Shown one piece after another: positions 30,600 through 32,077 of a DNA stretch of 32,077 nucleotides. Position numbers and translations under genes: made by a program. The stretch is from Candidatus Woesearchaeota archaeon (GTDB lineage Archaea; Nanobdellota; Nanobdellia; Woesearchaeales; UBA10216): contig JACPBY010000007.1 in the NCBI GenBank assembly GCA_016180065.1, forward strand, positions 31,728 to 63,804, read 5' to 3'. How positions within the stretch are numbered: the first letter of the stretch is position 1; every line of letters begins with the position of its first letter. The notes beneath the pieces are model-generated. The model had not been told where the DNA came from. It did not search any database and saw only the letters and a program-made list of their open reading frames with translations.

Positions 30600-31461
30600 A
30601 TTCAACACTGCAACAGTGGCTTGTTACCGAAAATGAACAAATAGAAAACCCCGCTTTCATCAAGTGGGCGGGAGGAAAAACCCAGCTATTAAGGCAATTC
30701 TCTGAACTTTACCCGCAAAAGTTTAACCACTATTTTGAGATATTTTTAGGTAGCGGGCAGTATTTTTTAACATCAAACAAAAATTTAATCCTTCACAAAG
30801 CTTTCTTTTTGATGTAAATGAGGACTTGATTAACACTTTCAAATCGGTTAGGGACCATGTAGATGAGCTTATCCCACTTTTGCAAGAACACAAAGATAAA
30901 GACAATAATAAGGAATATTTCAATGAGCAAAGACAGAGATTTAATACAATGAAAGTCGTGCTGGAAAAGGCAGCCATCTTCATTTACCTAAACAAAACCT
31001 GTTTTAACGGGCTTTACATGGTAAATTCTGAAGGGAAGTTTAACGTTCCTTTTGGAAAATATAAGAAACCCGCCATACTTCAAGAAACTAAATTAAGAAT
31101 AGCTTCAAAACTTTTGCAAAATACAGAGCTATCAGTTTCAAATTTTACTGAAGCAGTGAAAAAAGCAAAAGAGAACGATTTTGTCTACATGGATCCGCCT
31201 TATTTTCCATTGACTAAAACTGCGAGTTTCACATCTTACCAAAAGGATGCCTTTTTAGAAAAAGAGCAGAGGCAGTTGGCTAAAGAATTCCAGCAGCTTG
31301 ATAAAAAAGGATGCCTGCTAATGTTAAGCAACAGTGATACTTCTCTTATTAGGAAACTCTATTCTGACTTTAACATAACTACTGTTAAAGCAAGAAGGGC
31401 TATTAACTGCATTGGTGCTAAAAGAGGCGTAATAAACGAGATTGTTGTAAGAAATTACTGA
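30596..31461 (+). pseudogene. D12-class DNA adenine-N6 methyltransferase (Dam/DpnM-like), frameshift at a T6 run
   Basis: Frame 1 carries motif X (FIKWAGGKTQLL, 21-32) and motif I (YFEIFLGSGQYFL, 46-58), then diverges to a stop at 30817. The -1 frame from 30769 continues NIKQKFNPSQSFLFDVNEDL and on to KTCFNGLYMVNSEGKFNVPF, motif IV DPPYFPL and a normal end at 31461. The switch lies at 30763-30769, T-TTT-TTA in phase. Joined, the product is about 289 aa, the usual size. The FNGLY...FNVPFGKYK segment is shared with GATC-specific Dam/DpnM enzymes, but specificity is inferred only. Confidence 0.82.
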
Positions 31462-31619
31462 TTTGTCCTGTAAATCTTTCTTGGCGGATGGCGGGTAGAA
31501 CTCCATAACAGCTTGTCTATTTCTTCCGCATTTAACTGAACCATCCGGATATAACCCATAAGATAGGCTCTGGGCGGCTGAACATTCCCGAAGTGGTAAT
31601 TTATGTCTTGTTCAAGCAT
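31455..31619 (-). CDS. Small hypothetical protein (54 aa), uncertain
   Basis: MLEQDINYHFGNVQPPRAYL begins the frame, followed by MGYIRMVQLNAEEIDKLLWS and a basic end. The composition looks coding and the frame stays open a few codons upstream of the ATG. It overlaps the methylase stop by 7 bp on the opposite strand. No TATA box or ribosome binding site was seen. It could be a small gene of the R-M locus or a fragment. Confidence 0.35.
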   Translation of the reverse strand: MLEQDINYHFGNVQPPRAYLMGYIRMVQLNAEEIDKLLWSSTRHPPRKIYRTNQ

Positions 31620-31675
31620 AAAGAGCTGTGCAAGGCATAAATTCTTTTGTCATTACTTAGTGTTTAGTTTGTGTT

Positions 31676-31712
31676 AATTATATATAACGTATATGCGTAA
31701 ATTTATCACATA
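31676..31712 (+). promoter_or_regulatory. Promoter of the restriction endonuclease gene
   Basis: ttaattatatataacg (about 31675-31690) is a strong TATA box about 28 bp before the ATG at 31713. No Shine-Dalgarno sequence is present, so the transcript is probably leaderless and independent of the methylase. Confidence 0.55.
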
Positions 31713-32077
31713 ATGGCAAAGAAAGTTAAGAATGATTTACAAAAATTTGGCTTGACGAAGGAGATAGTTCTTGAATCTTTTAAAATTGTAGTTTCGAGAA
31801 TGAAGAAGTTTAATCAAGAATACGGGGATTTGGGTTTAAGCAGAAAAAATATTTCTGAATTAATTGGCAAGATAATGGAAAAAGCTTGCGCTGACACTTT
31901 TAGCAAAAAATTGGGCTATGAAATAAAAAGAGCATTGGCAGATAGAGACCCCGACTTAACATTTACAAAAATAAATATTCCTATGGAAATAAAAATGACT
32001 TCCACCAATAATAGTTGGACAGGTGGAGAATTTAGCAAAAGACCATTTGATTATCTTATGGTTTCGTGGGGTGGAAA
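31713..32077 (+). CDS. PD-(D/E)XK type II restriction endonuclease (3' end outside window)
   Basis: 121 residues are visible before the window ends. P80-D81 in RDPDLTFTKINIP, then E92-I-K94 in MEIKMTSTNN, form a PD-(D/E)XK metal site. The following WTGGEFSKRPFDYLMVSW is typical of type II enzymes, where the chain returns from the active site to the dimer core. Placed next to an adenine methylase it is the probable cutting partner; the recognition sequence is not readable. Strongly AT-rich codons set this gene and the methylase apart from the ribosomal genes nearby and suggest transfer. Confidence 0.75.
   Translation, partial: MAKKVKNDLQKFGLTKEIVLESFKIVVSRMKKFNQEYGDLGLSRKNISELIGKIMEKACADTFSKKLGYEIKRALADRDPDLTFTKINIPMEIKMTSTNNSWTGGEFSKRPFDYLMVSWGG

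Overview
The window is archaeal and probably from a DPANN-type lineage (a Diapherotrites/Micrarchaeota-like genome is my guess from gene content; no rRNA is present to test it). The evidence is archaeal-only information-processing genes (L44e, S27e, aIF2-alpha, Nop10, PAC2, Gins51, S19e, PDCD5-like, L39e, L31e), TATA boxes about 25 bp upstream of leaderless starts, GGTGA ribosome binding sites, archaeal-type ApgM and an archaeal S-layer protein.

Housekeeping blocks, left to right: HppA membrane pyrophosphatase (2025-4025, -); enolase and ApgM as a two-gene glycolytic operon (7054 to 4486, -); L44e, S27e, aIF2-alpha, Nop10 and PAC2 (9844 to 7228, -), with a 361-nt gap between L44e and S27e that holds a partial tRNA; an unrecognised 645-aa protein with small companions (10033-12512, +); Gins51 and a radical SAM enzyme (12586-14610, +); S19e, PDCD5, L39e and L31e (26319-27864, +); and a tRNA-Leu(TAG) at 25105-25188.

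A cell-surface block covers 15857-24585: two GT-C (GT39-like) glycosyltransferases, a third large GT-C/YfhO-like membrane protein and a 923-aa S-layer protein. A GH63-like glycoside hydrolase lies at 29176-30333.

The accessory layer is the most striking part. There are four separate modules of an HTH-fused minimal nucleotidyltransferase plus a HEPN protein (type VII toxin-antitoxin-like), at 1-865, 14746-15856, 19271-20286 and 28088-29176. Two of them run, with no intergenic space, into glyco-enzyme genes, and a third sits between two GT-C genes. The window also has a class II Fic protein, an intact AbrB-PIN (VapBC) pair next to the tRNA-Leu, an AbrB gene with a PIN toxin truncated into apgM, a PIN remnant, and at the right edge an AbrB-like regulator, a DNA adenine methylase with a frameshift and a PD-(D/E)XK restriction enzyme cut by the window end.

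Intergenic regions repeatedly hold perfect inverted repeats (7-12 bp arms, usually a 15-24 nt spacer). Some flank TATA boxes of toxin-antitoxin or Fic genes and look like operators. Others occur as tandem pairs just downstream of gene ends. The arm sequences all differ while the geometry recurs.
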